NCBI GenBank assembly: GCA_944322715.1
Contig: CALUPT010000008.1
Span: 1 to 64,000, forward strand
DNA: 64,000 nt
From: an uncultured Bacteroidales bacterium
Lineage (GTDB): Bacteria > Bacteroidota > Bacteroidia > Bacteroidales > UBA932
Direction of reading: 5' to 3'
A model generated the notes under the pieces. It was not told the origin of the DNA. It ran no database searches and saw only the letters and a list, made by a program, of their open reading frames with translations. This document shows, one piece after another, positions 17,076 to 26,195 of this stretch (position 1 is the first letter of the stretch; every line of letters begins with the position of its first letter). The translations under genes and the position numbers were made by a program.

Positions 17076-18272
17076 TTATTCATCGTGACCAGTTCCAGAA
17101 TGGCAGTCAGAGGGGAAGGCATGGACAAGGATATCCGGGCCTGACCGGGTGACGGACTCTATCTCGAGAGGGAAAGCATCCGCCATCTTGGGGAAACCCG
17201 CTCCGCCCACAGGACCTTTCGCCGTACCTCCACCTATCACTTTCGGCGCGATGAAGCAATAGACTTCATCCACAAGCCCGGCCTCGACGATACTCCAGTC
17301 AAGTTCCGCTCCCCCCTCAACCAGCACGGAATCCATGCCCATCTTTCCGAGACAGGACAGAAGTGCAACAATATCGACCTTGCGTATATCATCCGTCTCC
17401 CGACGCATATAATCCTGTTCCAGGCCATCGCCTTTCGGTCCATTGTCTTTCAGTCCATCGCCGGCCACCTTGACAGTCTCGACTCCGGCATCCGCAAGCG
17501 CTGCAAGACGGGAGGGATCCGGCGTTCCGGAATATGCCACTACCGTCCTGTACTGATGTGCCGTCCTTACGACCTGTGACGACAGGCTGACAGATGCATA
17601 CGAATCCGCTATGACCCTGACCGGGCTGCGCATACCATCTATCCTGCAGTTGAGGAGAGGATCATCCACCCGCACAGTGCCAATGCCTGCCATTATGGCC
17701 ATATTCCACGCCCTGAGCTGATGGGCATAACGCCGGGACTCCTCTGATGACACCCATCTGGAATCCCCTGTCGAGGCAGCGATCCTGCCATCGAGAGTCA
17801 TTGCCCATTTCATCGTCACCCACGGCCTGCCAGAAGTGATGTATTTCAGGAATACCCTGTTCTGATATCTCAGGTCGGCCTCCAACAGTCCGCATTCGAC
17901 TTCGATACCGTGCTCTCGCAACAGGGCAATCCCCTTCCCTGCCACAAGAGGGTTAGGGTCAGGAAGCCCTGCGACCACCCGCGAGATTCCTGCAGCTATC
18001 ACCGCATCCGTACATGGCGGCTGCTTGCCATGGTGACAGCACGGCTCCAGAGTGACATACATCGTGCTTCCGGCCGGGTCCTCCGTACAGGCTGCCAGAG
18101 CTTCCCTCTCGGCATGGAGGCATCCGTACTTCCTGTGCCAGCCTTCCCCTATCACCCGTCCATCCTTGACGATAACAGCCCCCACAAGAGGATTAGGATT
18201 GACAAAGCCCCTCCCGTTCTCCGCAAGCTCCATCGCCCGCTGCATGTATTCTATGTCCTGTGCACTATACAT
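17076..18272 (-). CDS. ribD: Bifunctional pyrimidine deaminase / reductase RibD
   Basis: A 398-residue two-domain enzyme for the second and third steps of riboflavin synthesis. The N-terminal deaminase has the zinc site HAE and PCCHHGKQPPC within the first 90 residues; the C-terminal reductase begins near VTMKWAMTLDGRIA and ends with EGGAELDWS and IGGGTAKGP. A linker with repeated GDGLK/GDGLE units near residues 270-285 is unusual. It is the first gene of the rib operon, after the FMN riboswitch leader. Confidence 0.95.
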   Translation of the reverse strand: MYSAQDIEYMQRAMELAENGRGFVNPNPLVGAVIVKDGRVIGEGWHRKYGCLHAEREALAACTEDPAGSTMYVTLEPCCHHGKQPPCTDAVIAAGISRVVAGLPDPNPLVAGKGIALLREHGIEVECGLLEADLRYQNRVFLKYITSGRPWVTMKWAMTLDGRIAASTGDSRWVSSEESRRYAHQLRAWNMAIMAGIGTVRVDDPLLNCRIDGMRSPVRVIADSYASVSLSSQVVRTAHQYRTVVAYSGTPDPSRLAALADAGVETVKVAGDGLKDNGPKGDGLEQDYMRRETDDIRKVDIVALLSCLGKMGMDSVLVEGGAELDWSIVEAGLVDEVYCFIAPKVIGGGTAKGPVGGAGFPKMADAFPLEIESVTRSGPDILVHAFPSDCHSGTGHDE

Positions 18273-18330
18273 TTCACTTAATGTCAGTTCGATGAATTTA
18301 TCAATCTATATTTTACTGTCAATCAATGTT

Positions 18331-18400
18331 ATTCCATTTAATGGCCGAAATCCGTCAAACTGATGTCAGCGATTTTTGCAAAATCGCACCTATTTTCGGT
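18331..18400. repeat. Dispersed repeat, copy B, with nested hairpin
   Basis: The left 46 bp match copy A at 2879-2923. In this copy the element continues into a perfect 8-bp hairpin (GCGATTTT / AAAATCGC, 18369-18387, loop TGC), and CCGAAAT at 18345-18351 can pair with ATTTTCGG at 18392-18399 as an outer stem. It lies within the ribD mRNA leader, between the riboswitch terminator and the start codon. Confidence 0.55.
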
Positions 18401-18475
18401 CACCCTTCCTGCTGCTCGCAACAAAACATCCTCCGGATGATTTTATTTTCCGCTCACGACCTCAGTATGACAAAC

Positions 18476-18509
18476 AAAAAAGCCCTTGCAGCATATCAGC
18501 TTCAGGGGC
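18476..18509 (-). terminator. Expression-platform terminator of the FMN riboswitch
   Basis: On the minus strand an 11-bp stem with two mismatches (from GCCCCTGAAGC to GCTGCAAGGGC) is followed by six T residues. It lies downstream of the aptamer and about 200 bp before ribD, so FMN binding probably acts through termination here. Confidence 0.75.
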
Positions 18510-18574
18510 GACAGACCGGGAACATGACCCGGGATTTGCGATACTTGTAACAACGGCAGACCGCACCGCTGTCC

Positions 18575-18695
18575 TGTATCCCATCTTCCATCCGGACTAT
18601 ACCGTCGGTACCGGAATTCCACCGGTTCAGTCCTCCTTCCGGAGGAGTCGCGGACTATACCGCCGGTAGGGACTTTCACCCTGCCCTGAAGAGAT
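18575..18695 (-). promoter_or_regulatory. FMN riboswitch (RFN element)
   Basis: The minus strand shows the conserved RFN landmarks in order: AGGGCAGGGTGAAAGTCCCT, ACCGGCGGTATAGTCCGCG, a variable stem with TCCTCCGGAAGGAGGA, TGAACCGGTGGAATTCCGGT, then ACCGACGGTATAGTCCGGAT and GGAAGATGG. These are the multi-branch loops that bind FMN. It precedes ribD and regulates the rib operon in response to FMN. Confidence 0.95.
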
Positions 18696-18707
18696 ATGTA
18701 TCGGGTG

Positions 18708-18715
18708 CAAATATA
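18708..18715 (-). promoter_or_regulatory. rib operon promoter -7 element
   Basis: TATATTTG on the minus strand matches TAnnTTTG and lies about 15 bp before the aptamer begins. Confidence 0.6.
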
Positions 18716-18746
18716 GTAATCTTTTCGTAAATCCTATATGCTTTCC

Positions 18747-19853
18747 CTACCTTTGTTTCTTGTAGGTGACTATGGCGACAATGTTGATGAGGATGGCGAA
18801 GACGGCAAGCATGACATAGTTGAACGTCAGGTCCTGGAACTGGCTTCCCTTGAGGCATACCGCACGGAGGATATTGACAAAATATGTCGTAGGCAGGAAC
18901 CAGGTGAGGTACTGCGCCCATGTCTCCATCGAGCTGACCGGGGTGAATATCCCGCTCATAAGCATGAATATCAGCACAAAGAACAGCATGAGGAACACGG
19001 ACTGAAGCAATGTGTCGGAATAATTGGATATGAGGAGGCCGAACCCGGCCATGAATATCAGGAAGAGTATCGCCCCGACATAGAGTTCAGGAAGGCCGCC
19101 GTGAGGGGCGAGCCCGTAGACGAAATGCCCTATCAGGAACGCCAGGGTGAAGGCGATGATACCGAGGAACCCGTAGAACACCACCTTGGAAAAGATGAAA
19201 TCCCTTTTGCGCACCGGAGAGACATTGATCTGCTCTATGGTGCCTGTCTCTTTCTCCGTCACGATGCTCATCGTGGCGAAGAAGCCTCCTATAAGGATTA
19301 TCACCACTATCATCATGGCCGGCACCATGAAGAGCTTGTAGTCCAGATGAGGGTTGTACCTGAAACGGGGTGTGACTTTAAGGGGCATTGCCGACATGGT
19401 CCCTGAATCTGCAGCCAGCTCTGCGGAGAAGTCCGAGACTATGGATGACAGATAGCCGCCTCCGATAGAGCCTTTGGTGCTGTTCACGGCATTGGCGGCA
19501 ATGAATATCTCCACCTGCTCCCCCCGTCCTGTCCGCTTCTCCATACCTGCCGGTATCTCCATTATGATGTCCGTCCGTCCCATCCCCATCATGTCCATAG
19601 CCCGGGAATAGGTGTCACAGGTTCCTGCAGACCTGAAATAATCTGACCTCGATATCCTGTCCACAAGCCTGGCCGATGTCCCGGAACGGTCGTGGTCCAC
19701 AATCGTAAGGCGCACATTGCGTATCTCCATATTTGCCAGCAGCGGCACAAAGAGCATGAGCACCACAGGCAGAAGCACAAGCACCACCGGCATGAAGCGG
19801 TTGCTGTTGAACTGCTTCATTTCCTTGATTATGAGATATCTGAACGCTGACAT
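18747..19853 (-). CDS. ABC-2 type exporter permease (second)
   Basis: A 368-residue ABC-2 permease resembling YbhS/YbhR. One N-terminal helix (about 19-41) is followed by a large extracytoplasmic domain and five C-terminal helices; the MSIVTEKETGTIEQINVSP motif before the helix bundle is characteristic. It is the last gene of the six-gene exporter operon, 3 bp after its paralogue of equal length, with which it probably forms a heterodimer. The stop codon lies about 50 bp from the rib leader. Confidence 0.88.
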   Translation of the reverse strand: MSAFRYLIIKEMKQFNSNRFMPVVLVLLPVVLMLFVPLLANMEIRNVRLTIVDHDRSGTSARLVDRISRSDYFRSAGTCDTYSRAMDMMGMGRTDIIMEIPAGMEKRTGRGEQVEIFIAANAVNSTKGSIGGGYLSSIVSDFSAELAADSGTMSAMPLKVTPRFRYNPHLDYKLFMVPAMMIVVIILIGGFFATMSIVTEKETGTIEQINVSPVRKRDFIFSKVVFYGFLGIIAFTLAFLIGHFVYGLAPHGGLPELYVGAILFLIFMAGFGLLISNYSDTLLQSVFLMLFFVLIFMLMSGIFTPVSSMETWAQYLTWFLPTTYFVNILRAVCLKGSQFQDLTFNYVMLAVFAILINIVAIVTYKKQR

Positions 19854-19856
19854 ATC

Positions 19857-20963
19857 CTACTCTATCCTGTCGTTGAACTTCTTTACCGCAGCAGTGAATA
19901 TGACCACAGTCATGGCCAGCAGCACGCCTGTCTCCTTGAGGACGAACACGAACGGGACGCCTTCTATCATTATCTTCCTGATAGCCTCTATATACCATTT
20001 GGCCGGGATGACCTGGGCTATCAGCTGGAAAACGTATGGCATACTCTCTATAGGATAGAGCATACCGCTCATCATCATCACCGGGACAAGGAAGACCATA
20101 CCTATTATCAGCGTGGCTATTATCTGTGTCTTCACAATGGATGATACAAACAGGCCGATTCCCAGAGAAAGGACAATGTACAGCATCGACACGAGTATCA
20201 TCCAGAAGAAACTGCCTTCTACCGGCACTTTCAGGACGAATATCGTCAGAAGAAGGGTAATTATGAGCACCACGCATGAAATGACGAAATAAGGTATCAT
20301 CTTCGCGAAGACAATGCCTATCGGCTTGACAGGCGACACGAGCAGCACCTCCATTGTCCCTGTCTCCTTTTCCTTGACAATCGACACGGAAGTCATCAGG
20401 GCGCACACAAGCAGCAGAATCAGCCCCATTATGCCCGGAACGAAATTGTACGAGCTCTTCAGCTGGGGGTTGTAGAGCATCTTGAGGTTCGGGACAATAG
20501 CCGCACCGTCCGTATATGACTGCATGTCCTCGCAGAAATAGCCGTAGATGATATTCGTGAGATACATGACCTCCATCGAGGCGTTGTTGGGGTTGACGGC
20601 ATCTGTGACAATTGACACTTCAGCTCCATCCGCATCCAGCATGGATGATGAGAAATCCTCTCCGAACATCAGGGCGGCATCGATATCACCTCTTCTCATA
20701 GCCTCATCGACATCCTCCGGTGAAGAGTACCAGCCCTTGAAGGTGAAATACGCGCTCCTGTCTATCTTGTCGACCAGCCTTGTCACGGTGATATCCTGGT
20801 CCGGGACACAGACACCTATATTGACATTGCGTATCTCCGTGGAAATCGCAAAGCCGAAAAGGACAATGAGCATCACGGGAAGACCCACAAGCACAAGCAG
20901 AGTCCTCCTGTCCCTGAAGATATGCAGGAACTCCTTTCTGACAAATGCAAAAAAACCTTTCAT
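19857..20963 (-). CDS. ABC-2 type exporter permease (first)
   Basis: A 368-residue ABC-2 permease, paralogous to its downstream neighbour. Its N-terminal helix at about 22-43 follows the FLHIFRDRRTLLVL motif, and VSIVKEKETGTMEVLLVSPVKP precedes the C-terminal membrane bundle in two parts of the family motif. It is probably one half of the membrane channel of an efflux system, with the two ATPases upstream. Confidence 0.88.
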   Translation of the reverse strand: MKGFFAFVRKEFLHIFRDRRTLLVLVGLPVMLIVLFGFAISTEIRNVNIGVCVPDQDITVTRLVDKIDRSAYFTFKGWYSSPEDVDEAMRRGDIDAALMFGEDFSSSMLDADGAEVSIVTDAVNPNNASMEVMYLTNIIYGYFCEDMQSYTDGAAIVPNLKMLYNPQLKSSYNFVPGIMGLILLLVCALMTSVSIVKEKETGTMEVLLVSPVKPIGIVFAKMIPYFVISCVVLIITLLLTIFVLKVPVEGSFFWMILVSMLYIVLSLGIGLFVSSIVKTQIIATLIIGMVFLVPVMMMSGMLYPIESMPYVFQLIAQVIPAKWYIEAIRKIMIEGVPFVFVLKETGVLLAMTVVIFTAAVKKFNDRIE

Positions 20964-20972
20964 TCCACCATC

Positions 20973-21716
20973 CTATTCAGACCTTTTCGCCCCTCTTGCG
21001 AGGATATCGAACACTTCCCCTATTGAAACCGCACCGAATCTCTTCTTGAGGGCTGACGGGCTGTCAAGGGCATCGATCCGCCCATCCACCATCATCGATA
21101 TCCTGTTGCAATATTCCGCCTCATCCATATAATGTGTTGTAACAAAGGCCGTGATACCGCTGTCCACGACATCATATATCAGTTCCCAGAACTGCCTCCT
21201 TGCGGCCGGATCAACTCCCCCTGTCGGTTCATCGAGGAAGACTATCTCCGGATTGTGGATAATCGAGACAAGAAACGCCAGCTTCTGCTTCCATCCCTGG
21301 GGCAGGTCCTTCACCCTCTCGTTCTTTTCGGTCATGAACCCCAGCCTGTCCATAAGTTCCACTGCCCTCCTGCGCACATCATGCCTCTCCATACCGTATA
21401 TCCCTCCGAATATCTCGATATTGTCCCTTACGGTCAGGTCCGAATACAGGGCGAACTTCTGACTCATATAACCTATATTCTTCTTGATGAGCTCGGACTG
21501 TGTCCAGATATCATATCCTGCCACCATCCCCTTGCCGGAAGTAGGGAAGCTCAGTCCTGTAAGCATTTTCATTGCCGTGGTCTTCCCAGCCCCGTTAGCG
21601 CCGAGGAAGCCGAAAATCTCCCCTCTGATGACTTCAAAGGAAATATCATCCACAGCCGTGAAACTGCCGAACTTCTTGGTAAGGTGCTCAACCTCTATGA
21701 CATTGTATCCTTGCAT
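20973..21716 (-). CDS. ABC exporter ATP-binding protein (second)
   Basis: A 247-residue ATPase. Walker A is GANGAGKTT at residues 39-47, Walker B is EIVFLDEP, and the signature position reads LPQGWKQ instead of LSGGxxQ, as seen in YbhF-like ATPase halves. I chose Met at 21716, since the upstream in-frame start would overlap the previous gene and add residues not seen in the family. It lies 9 bp before the first permease. Confidence 0.88.
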   Translation of the reverse strand: MQGYNVIEVEHLTKKFGSFTAVDDISFEVIRGEIFGFLGANGAGKTTAMKMLTGLSFPTSGKGMVAGYDIWTQSELIKKNIGYMSQKFALYSDLTVRDNIEIFGGIYGMERHDVRRRAVELMDRLGFMTEKNERVKDLPQGWKQKLAFLVSIIHNPEIVFLDEPTGGVDPAARRQFWELIYDVVDSGITAFVTTHYMDEAEYCNRISMMVDGRIDALDSPSALKKRFGAVSIGEVFDILARGAKRSE

Positions 21717-21739
21717 ATCACTCCGTGTCTGCAGGACGG

Positions 21740-22669
21740 TCAGCCGTCCAGATTCATATAGCAATCCTCCAAAGTGGCAGGCTGCTCCACCGCCTCCACA
21801 CCTGTGTGGCCGTATTTACCGGACAGAATACACGAGATATCCTCCGGTGTGCATACGGCGTTTTCTTTCAGCACAATATGGTGTGTATCACCGAATGTAT
21901 AGCATTTACCGACATCTTCTATGCTCCTGAGATCCTGGAGCAGGCGGAACATGTCATCTGAACGTACGGCAATGAGTCTCCTGTCGAAACCTTCCACAAT
22001 GTTCCGCGGGCTGTCCACCTCGAGGAAACACCCGGCCTTCATCATCGCCACCCTGTCGCACCTGTTGGCCTCATCCATATAAGCAGTGGACACGACTATT
22101 GTCATCCCTGTATCCTTCAGCCGTGCAAGCGTCTCCCAAAACTCCCTCCTGGAGGATGGGTCCACTCCCGTGGTAGGTTCATCCAGGAAAAGCACCTGAG
22201 GTGAATGGATAAGCGTGCAGCACAGGGCCAGCTTCTGCTTCATCCCGCCTGAAAGGTTGCCTGCCTTCCTGTCCGCAAAGGGTTCCAGCCTGCAGTATAT
22301 GTCTTCAATGAGATGGTAGTTCTCCTCTATGGAAGTCCCGAACACGGAAGCGAAGAAATCAAGGTTCTCCTTGACCGAAAGGTCCGGATACAGGGAGAAA
22401 CGGCCCGGCATATACCCTATGATTGTCCTCAGTTTCCGGTAATCCTTTATGATGTCCAGACCCTGGACCGTGGCATCTCCCTCATCAGGGGATATGAGTG
22501 TGGTCAGGAGACGGAAAAGCGTGGTCTTGCCCGCCCCATCCGGGCCGATGATACCGAAGAGCTCACCTCCGGACACGGAAAAGCCATCGGTGATGTCCAC
22601 CGCAGGAGGAAGCCCTCTGCCATATCCTTTCCTGAGTCTCTGTACCCTGATTGAATCCATGATATCCAT
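21740..22669 (-). CDS. ABC exporter ATP-binding protein (first)
   Basis: A 309-residue ATPase with Walker A GPDGAGKTT, canonical signature LSGGMKQ and Walker B VLFLDEP. The last 90 residues are an extension often seen in drug or lipid exporters. In E. coli YbhF the two ATPase domains are fused; here they are two genes. Operon order suggests it pairs with the next ATPase as a heterodimer. Confidence 0.88.
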   Translation of the reverse strand: MDIMDSIRVQRLRKGYGRGLPPAVDITDGFSVSGGELFGIIGPDGAGKTTLFRLLTTLISPDEGDATVQGLDIIKDYRKLRTIIGYMPGRFSLYPDLSVKENLDFFASVFGTSIEENYHLIEDIYCRLEPFADRKAGNLSGGMKQKLALCCTLIHSPQVLFLDEPTTGVDPSSRREFWETLARLKDTGMTIVVSTAYMDEANRCDRVAMMKAGCFLEVDSPRNIVEGFDRRLIAVRSDDMFRLLQDLRSIEDVGKCYTFGDTHHIVLKENAVCTPEDISCILSGKYGHTGVEAVEQPATLEDCYMNLDG

Positions 22670-22696
22670 CTGTCGTCTCCAGACCGTACCGTCCTG

Positions 22697-23596
22697 TCAC
22701 AGGACAAGCCCGCCGTACATCCCGAGCTTTATGTATCCGTCATTCTCCACAGCCACCTTGACAGCATAGACAAGGTTCTCCCTCTCATCTTCCGTCTGGA
22801 TATTCTTCGGGGTGAATTCGCTCTGGCCGGAAATCCACGTTATGGTGCCGTCATACTCCTTCACATTGTCCCCGCCATAATCGGAATACACCTTCACCGC
22901 CTGCCCGAGCCTGACTCCGGCCAGCTGCGCGGAAGTGAGATATGCCCTCAGATATACCCTGTCCAGGTCCGCCACCTTGAAAAGAGGTCTTCCTGCCACC
23001 GCGAACTCCCCTGCCTCTGAATATTTCGTGAGGATGGTCCCGCTGACAGGAGACATTATCCTGCATTTGGACAGCTGGTCATCTATCTGCGCCACCTGCA
23101 TCCTGATGCCGGCGCTCTGGGCATCCAGACTGTTCACCGAATTGTCAAGGGATGATCTCTGCGCCGCCAGCTGCTTCTCCAGCACCGCTTCCTGGGATAT
23201 GATGTCATCCATCTGTTTCCGGGTAGCCGCCCCATCCGCAAGCAGGCGCGACACCCTGTCCTTCTCGGCAGCAAGCTTCTTGAGCTGCTCCTCCATAACC
23301 TCCAGCTGGCCTGCCACATCCGGCCTGTTATCGAGCACCGACTTCTCGGTCATCAGCAGCTGCTGTCTGGTCAGGTAAAGCTGCATAGTGTCTATGCATC
23401 CGAGCAGGCTGTCGGCAGCCACCGTATCCCCTTCCTCAGCATCGAAGAAAAGTATCCGGCCGTTCGCCTCGGCCGAAACCGTAACTTCCGTCGTCTCGAA
23501 ATACCCTTCGGCATCGTAGTCTCCGAGAGCCCCCTTGCAGGAGACGATTGCAAGTACGGCGGCCGCTGCAGCCTGAATATGTCCAATCCTTATCAT
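22697..23596 (-). CDS. HlyD-type membrane fusion lipoprotein
   Basis: A 299-residue periplasmic adaptor. The N-terminus (AVLAIVSC) looks like a lipoprotein signal with Cys 20. The mature part has the split lipoyl domain (EVTVSAEANGRILFF and RIMSPVSGTILTKY) around a coiled coil of about 110 residues, then a beta-barrel domain. It links the ABC permeases to the TolC-like outer membrane protein encoded just upstream. Confidence 0.88.
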   Translation of the reverse strand: MIRIGHIQAAAAAVLAIVSCKGALGDYDAEGYFETTEVTVSAEANGRILFFDAEEGDTVAADSLLGCIDTMQLYLTRQQLLMTEKSVLDNRPDVAGQLEVMEEQLKKLAAEKDRVSRLLADGAATRKQMDDIISQEAVLEKQLAAQRSSLDNSVNSLDAQSAGIRMQVAQIDDQLSKCRIMSPVSGTILTKYSEAGEFAVAGRPLFKVADLDRVYLRAYLTSAQLAGVRLGQAVKVYSDYGGDNVKEYDGTITWISGQSEFTPKNIQTEDERENLVYAVKVAVENDGYIKLGMYGGLVL

Positions 23597-23609
23597 AATT
23601 TTCCGTAAA

Positions 23610-24890
23610 TTACTGGTTAAGCACTACTTTCAGGTCATAAATGTTTTTAAGGAGTTCCAGTTCGTGGAGAGAACTGGATATGACAGCCCTGTTCTCTTCT
23701 GTCATGTCCCGCAGCAGGTCATTGAGAGTAATGACCCCGTTGCGGTATTTCGACTCGGAAGCCTCGCGGACGGAAGTCCTCAGACGCACTATCTCATCAT
23801 CCGATTCCTTCAGCCTGTACATCCTGTCTATCTCGTTACTTATCTGCGTCTGCTGCAGATCCGAATTCCATTTGAAGGCATCCCGCCGGAGTTCTACGGA
23901 CCTCTGCGAAAGGGCTATCTTCCTCCTGTCGTTCCTTCTCGTGTAGAACCCGGTAATGTCCCAAGAGAAAGTGATTCCTGCTATGCCGTTCCATGACAGT
24001 CTGTCCGACATCATGTCATTGAACATGTTCAGTCCGGGCCTGCCGTACCAGCCCTGAGCAAAAAGGGCGAACTTCGGCATGACATTCACATCCAGCATTT
24101 TTTTCTGACTCTCTATCTGACGTATCTGCGCATCGAAAAGCATCAGTTCCGTCCTGTTGTTCACGGACAGGTCCACAAGCATGACCTGAGGTTTCTCGAA
24201 CACCTCGTCATCCTCTATCTTCCTGCCTATCATTATGGCAAGCATGTCCTTGTATGTCCTGAGAGTGCTCTCCAGCTGGGTCCTCTGCTGTCTCAGGGTC
24301 AGAAGTTCGACCTTCACCTTGTCCATGTCGCTCCGTGTGGCCGTACCGTTCGCCACTGCCGATTCCACCACCTTCATATTGGAAACCAACAGGGTATCCA
24401 TACAGTTGCTTGCCCTGATATTGGCTTCCATCACGAGAATGCCGAAGTACATCTGGTTGATCCTCGTCTTCAGGGCATCCATATCCTTGTCGAGGGTGAG
24501 TTCCGACACTTCCTGCTCTGCCTCGACCGCCTCCCGCTGCGCCTTGGCATAACCGCCATCCCAAATGGTCTGGCTGATGCTCAGCTGCACCTTATACTGG
24601 TCTTTCGGGAGTGCGGACATGTTGATGCCGAACGCCTGGAGCATTGAATTGAATTCATCGGGAAAAGCCACGGCGTCACTCTGGTATGAAGCCTGGCCGG
24701 AAAGCGTGACGCGCGGTATGTAACCGGCCGCGGCATTCTCGAAGGAATACCGCGACATCTTCGCGGTAAGGTCATACTGATGAATGAGAGGATAGTTCTC
24801 CCTCACAAGACGGTAACAGTCTTCAAGAGTTATTGCAGGCAGCCTCAGGGCAGACATGACCAATGCGGCCGCTATGATTATTCGCTTCAT
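23610..24890 (-). CDS. TolC-family outer membrane efflux protein
   Basis: A 426-residue TolC-like channel with a signal peptide (MKRIIIAAALVMSALRLPA), then LTLEDCY-like start of the mature protein and two long helical repeats rich in Gln, Glu and Arg. I prefer Met at 24890; an upstream TTG would only add MFCCV. It is the first gene of the tolC-hlyD-ATPase-ATPase-permease-permease operon. Confidence 0.88.
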   Translation of the reverse strand: MKRIIIAAALVMSALRLPAITLEDCYRLVRENYPLIHQYDLTAKMSRYSFENAAAGYIPRVTLSGQASYQSDAVAFPDEFNSMLQAFGINMSALPKDQYKVQLSISQTIWDGGYAKAQREAVEAEQEVSELTLDKDMDALKTRINQMYFGILVMEANIRASNCMDTLLVSNMKVVESAVANGTATRSDMDKVKVELLTLRQQRTQLESTLRTYKDMLAIMIGRKIEDDEVFEKPQVMLVDLSVNNRTELMLFDAQIRQIESQKKMLDVNVMPKFALFAQGWYGRPGLNMFNDMMSDRLSWNGIAGITFSWDITGFYTRRNDRRKIALSQRSVELRRDAFKWNSDLQQTQISNEIDRMYRLKESDDEIVRLRTSVREASESKYRNGVITLNDLLRDMTEENRAVISSSLHELELLKNIYDLKVVLNQ

Positions 24891-25003
24891 GACACAACAG
24901 AACAAACGGGAAAAGATGCAGCAATAAGTATGCCCTCCGTTATTCCGTATGACGCAAAAATTGCCCTGAACGTTGCATCGGAGTGAAGGATTCCCGGAGG
25001 TAA

Positions 25004-26188
25004 TTACAGGGAATTACGGTAAATGTCAGCGATGAGTTTCTGATACGTATTTTCCATTTCGGAGAGGGAAAGCAGTTTGGAATATATCGAATCCGCTTCC
25101 GTATAATACTCTATCACGGACAGCTGTCCGGCCTCGACAGCCTTTCCGAGCATTTCCAGAGTCTCCTCCATAAGTGCGACATCATATATTCCGAGAGCCT
25201 CCTGAAGCCTCATCATTTCATCGTATTCGGTACGTATGCGGGCCTCGGTCTCGATCTGAACCTGATTGAACCGGTACTGCGATGCCGTATGGCGTGCATT
25301 CGCTATCCTGGATTTATAGCGGTTGGAAAAAAGAGGGAACGATGCACCTACGATAAATCCGTTGCTCGCTTCACTCAGGGCCGTGTTACGGCGATATCCG
25401 ACCTGCAGCTGAGGAAGCCAGTTCTGACGGTTCACCCTTATCTCCTGCTCTGCGGCCCGGACATCGGCCTCGGATGCCTTGAGTTCGAGTTCCGCCGCCA
25501 TCAAAGTGTCCCTGAATGTCTCGAAATCAGTCACCGGCATTGTCCGGGGATACTCCATTGCATCGAACTGTACAGGCCGTCCTCCGTTCATTGCCCGGAG
25601 GGACTCCATCGCCGTCTGCAAATCCGTCTCCACCTGAACAAGCGCTGCGGCAACATCCATCTTCTCCATCCGTATCTTGTTGAGTTCTATCGCCGATGCA
25701 TCCCCTTCAGAGAATCTTCTGTTGAAAACCGACAGCAGTTCATCCGCATTCCCGAGCCTGTCGGAAAGGAGTTCCCGTTTCCTTGACAGGAAGACTATGT
25801 CCAGACATAATTTCTTCGCCTGCAGCAGCACATTCCTTCTCTCTACCTGATACTGTCCATCTATGGCTGATCTCTGCAGCTTGCCCGCCCTGCTTCTCGA
25901 GACATACTGCGTCGGGAAATCGAACCCGTACGACACTACCAGTTCGGAACTGGATATCCCGTCCGTCCCCTTTGCCCAGAAAGGGCTGTATTCTATGGAT
26001 GGATCCCCAAGATTGTTCTGCATCTTCGTCTCCAACTTGGCGGCATCATTCGCTGCCCTGAGCGACTGCAGCTGCACATTGTTCCTCTCTACCGACTCCA
26101 GCACGGACTCCATATCCTGCGCCGCGGCAGAATATGAAATGAAAGCCAGAACGGTTGCGGAGATGATTATATTTATGTGTCTGTACAT
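25004..26188 (-). CDS. TolC/CusC-type outer membrane protein of metal efflux system
   Basis: A 394-residue outer membrane efflux protein with a signal peptide ending near SAAAQ and two OEP repeats. It follows the HME-family RND pump by 7 bp and is the last gene of the three-gene operon, so it should be the outer channel of that pump. It is somewhat shorter than E. coli CusC and close to CzcC-type proteins of Bacteroidetes. Confidence 0.88.
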   Translation of the reverse strand: MYRHINIIISATVLAFISYSAAAQDMESVLESVERNNVQLQSLRAANDAAKLETKMQNNLGDPSIEYSPFWAKGTDGISSSELVVSYGFDFPTQYVSRSRAGKLQRSAIDGQYQVERRNVLLQAKKLCLDIVFLSRKRELLSDRLGNADELLSVFNRRFSEGDASAIELNKIRMEKMDVAAALVQVETDLQTAMESLRAMNGGRPVQFDAMEYPRTMPVTDFETFRDTLMAAELELKASEADVRAAEQEIRVNRQNWLPQLQVGYRRNTALSEASNGFIVGASFPLFSNRYKSRIANARHTASQYRFNQVQIETEARIRTEYDEMMRLQEALGIYDVALMEETLEMLGKAVEAGQLSVIEYYTEADSIYSKLLSLSEMENTYQKLIADIYRNSL

Positions 26189-26195
26189 TTTGTTT

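Noticed and set aside
18326..18550. A 74-codon frame through the ribD leader.
   Set aside because: It covers the dispersed repeat and the riboswitch terminator, has no recognisable domain and runs opposite to the rib transcript.
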